Assembly (NCBI GenBank): GCA_002717185.1 | Contig: PBDC01000091.1 | Location: 1-25,661, forward strand | Length of the DNA stretch: 25,661 nucleotides | DNA from: Rhodospirillaceae bacterium | GTDB taxonomy: Bacteria; Pseudomonadota; Alphaproteobacteria; UBA8366; GCA-2717185 | Direction: 5' to 3' | In this document: one piece after another, positions 24,570 to 25,661 of the stretch | Numbering within the stretch: the first letter of the stretch is position 1 | How the letters are laid out: each line of letters starts with the position of its first letter | Translations under genes and position numbers: made by a program | The notes under the pieces: generated by a model | Told to the model about the DNA's origin: nothing | Database searches by the model: none | What the model saw: the letters and a program-made list of their open reading frames with translations, nothing else

Positions 24570-25226
24570 TTACCCGCAACAAAGCCGACCCATCGCTATT
24601 GCAACTGCGGCCTGACTTGGTTCAACTACGGGCAGGCTGACCGCATCGGAGACCTGGTCACGGTAGCGTGCCATGCCGGCACAGCCGAGTATCAGCACAT
24701 CGGCACCATCTTCGTCACGCAACGCGCGGCCCGTCTCTATCATGCGATCAAGCACTTTTTCTTCCTGCGCCAGTTCGACGACGCCCAATCCGATTGCACG
24801 GTCGCCGGCGCTGCGGCTGTCAATTCCCATTTGTCGCACGTAGCGGCCGTGCCGTTTGACCGACGGTTCCAGGATTGAGATGACACCGAAGGCTTCACCC
24901 TGGGTCATTGCGGTCAAATAGGCGCATTCCGCAATACCAAGAACAGGATGGTCCGTCCGTTCTCGTGCCGCGTGTAGGCCTGGATCGCTGAAGCAGGCGA
25001 TAACGAACGCGCTGGCATCGTTATCCCGGGTATGAATATAATCACAAAGTGGTATTATTATACTGTCGGAATCATGCTGACTTTCGATGCCTGGCGGACC
25101 CTCATTCATAGTCACACATTCGATCGCAGGCCCGCCTTCCAGGCGAAGCGCCTGCATTGCGACATCGATTGCCTCAGTGCAGGCAGACGTCGAGTTCGGA
25201 TTAATTACTACGATGGATTCGGTCAT
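24570..25226 (-). CDS. Hydantoin racemase / Asp-Glu racemase-family protein
   Basis: A 218-residue two-domain racemase. The opening IVVINPNST is the classic hydantoin-racemase start, and the two catalytic cysteines are C78 (VIACFSDPG) and C182 (LILGCAGMA), one per domain as in the Asp/Glu/hydantoin racemase superfamily. The open frame runs to 25343, but the ATG at 25226 has GGAGGAG upstream, formed by the last codons of the carbamoylase gene. It starts 4 bp after the carbamoylase stop, so the pair is an operon. Arylmalonate decarboxylase and maleate isomerase share the fold, but the neighbouring carbamoylase and hydantoinase favour 5-substituted hydantoin racemisation. Confidence 0.88.
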   Translation of the reverse strand: MTESIVVINPNSTSACTEAIDVAMQALRLEGGPAIECVTMNEGPPGIESQHDSDSIIIPLCDYIHTRDNDASAFVIACFSDPGLHAARERTDHPVLGIAECAYLTAMTQGEAFGVISILEPSVKRHGRYVRQMGIDSRSAGDRAIGLGVVELAQEEKVLDRMIETGRALRDEDGADVLILGCAGMARYRDQVSDAVSLPVVEPSQAAVAIAMGRLCCG

Positions 25227-25230
25227 AGCT

Positions 25231-25661
25231 TCACTCCTCCGGCGGCGCGACAGCTCCAACCTGTTCAGTGATGATCTTGTAGTGTTCTGGGCGACGATGG
25301 GCTTCGAAGTTAAAGATTGTCGTTTTGTTGAAGGTGCATTCATCGAGATCGCATTCTGCCACTATGAGTTCATCACTAAGCGTATGCGCCTGTGCCACGA
25401 TCTCGCCCGACGGTGCCACAATTACGCTTCCGCCCATTAAGTCACAACCTTCTTCCAGTCCGGCTTTCGCCACGCCAACAACCCAGGTGCCGTTTTGGTA
25501 GGCGCCCGCCTGCATTGTTATATGATTGTGCATCATGCGCACATGAAATGGTTCCGGTCCGACTGCGTTCGCTGCCGGCGTGTTATAGCCAAGCATCACC
25601 ATCTCGACCCCCTGCATACCCATTACGCGAAAAGTCTCCGGCCAGCGCCGGTCATTACAAA
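25231..25661 (-). CDS. N-carbamoyl-D-amino-acid hydrolase (nitrilase superfamily), 5' end outside the window
   Basis: The C-terminal 142 codons of a carbon-nitrogen hydrolase. The frame stays open to the window edge, so the in-frame ATG at 25623 is internal. The first complete codon reads Cys in CNDRRWPETFRVMG, the catalytic-cysteine motif of D-carbamoylases; downstream GYNTP, MQAGAYQNGTWVVGVAK, VIVAPSGEIVAQA and IFNFEAHRRPEHY match the same family (D-carbamoylase has IFNFKAHRxPxHY). The enzyme converts N-carbamoyl-D-amino acids to D-amino acids, CO2 and ammonia. The Glu and Lys of the Glu-Lys-Cys triad are beyond the edge. It is directly upstream of the racemase gene. Confidence 0.92.
   Translation of the reverse strand, partial: CNDRRWPETFRVMGMQGVEMVMLGYNTPAANAVGPEPFHVRMMHNHITMQAGAYQNGTWVVGVAKAGLEEGCDLMGGSVIVAPSGEIVAQAHTLSDELIVAECDLDECTFNKTTIFNFEAHRRPEHYKIITEQVGAVAPPEE

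Noticed and set aside
25231..25623. A short complete nitrilase-like gene starting at the ATG at 25623
   Set aside because: The frame continues upstream to the window edge with the CNDRRWPE catalytic motif, so the ATG is internal to a longer D-carbamoylase.
1..25661. tRNA, rRNA, CRISPR arrays, insertion sequences or prophage genes
   Set aside because: Read through for repeat arrays, transposase-like frames and conserved RNA segments; none seen.

Overview
The window looks like a stretch of a G+C-rich alphaproteobacterial chromosome or metagenome-assembled genome (Rhodospirillales-like is my inference). The anchor is the 4-bp-overlapping block dapF-mtaB-ftsY (8276-11258), an order I associate with Alphaproteobacteria, with a short FtsY lacking the long acidic N-terminal domain. 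Around this housekeeping island nearly everything is catabolic. There are 21 complete genes and 2 cut by the window edges. I see no transporter, transcription regulator, tRNA, rRNA, insertion sequence or CRISPR.

Left arm (1-7147, all minus strand): a probable operon transcribed from about 7147 towards 1. It encodes a three-subunit molybdenum hydroxylase (FAD subunit, 2Fe-2S subunit, Mo subunit; stop/start overlaps between all three), an NtaA/SnaA/DszA-type flavin monooxygenase, a cupin, an M24 'creatinase/prolidase' protein with one altered metal ligand, and the start of a CocE/NonD-type hydrolase. A gamma-resorcylate-decarboxylase-like amidohydrolase (7230-8201) diverges from it. This resembles an aromatic or N-heterocycle degradation cluster; the substrate cannot be read from sequence.

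Middle (8276-14344): dapF-mtaB-ftsY on plus with a candidate promoter just ahead of dapF, then a minus-strand unit of amidase, DAO-family FAD oxidase and RidA. The oxidase-RidA pair fits oxidation of an amine or amino acid to an imine followed by imine hydrolysis.

Right arm (14493-25661): a Tat-exported PhoX/DUF839 protein; a minus unit of an AtzG/GatC-like small subunit, an AtzE/GatA-like amidase and an APH-family phosphotransferase; a methyltransferase whose stop codon overlaps that of a convergent hotdog thioesterase; a plus unit of dihydropyrimidinase/hydantoinase, N-formylglutamate-amidohydrolase-family protein and FAD monooxygenase; and a minus unit of N-carbamoyl-D-amino-acid hydrolase (cut at the window edge at its catalytic Cys) and hydantoin racemase. 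Hydantoinase, racemase and carbamoylase together form a complete hydantoin-to-amino-acid route split over two convergent units.

The common theme is C-N bond cleavage (ureido, amide, formyl, imine, heterocyclic ring). Starts were moved from the longest open frame where a Shine-Dalgarno sequence, family length or overlap argued for it; these choices are stated per gene.
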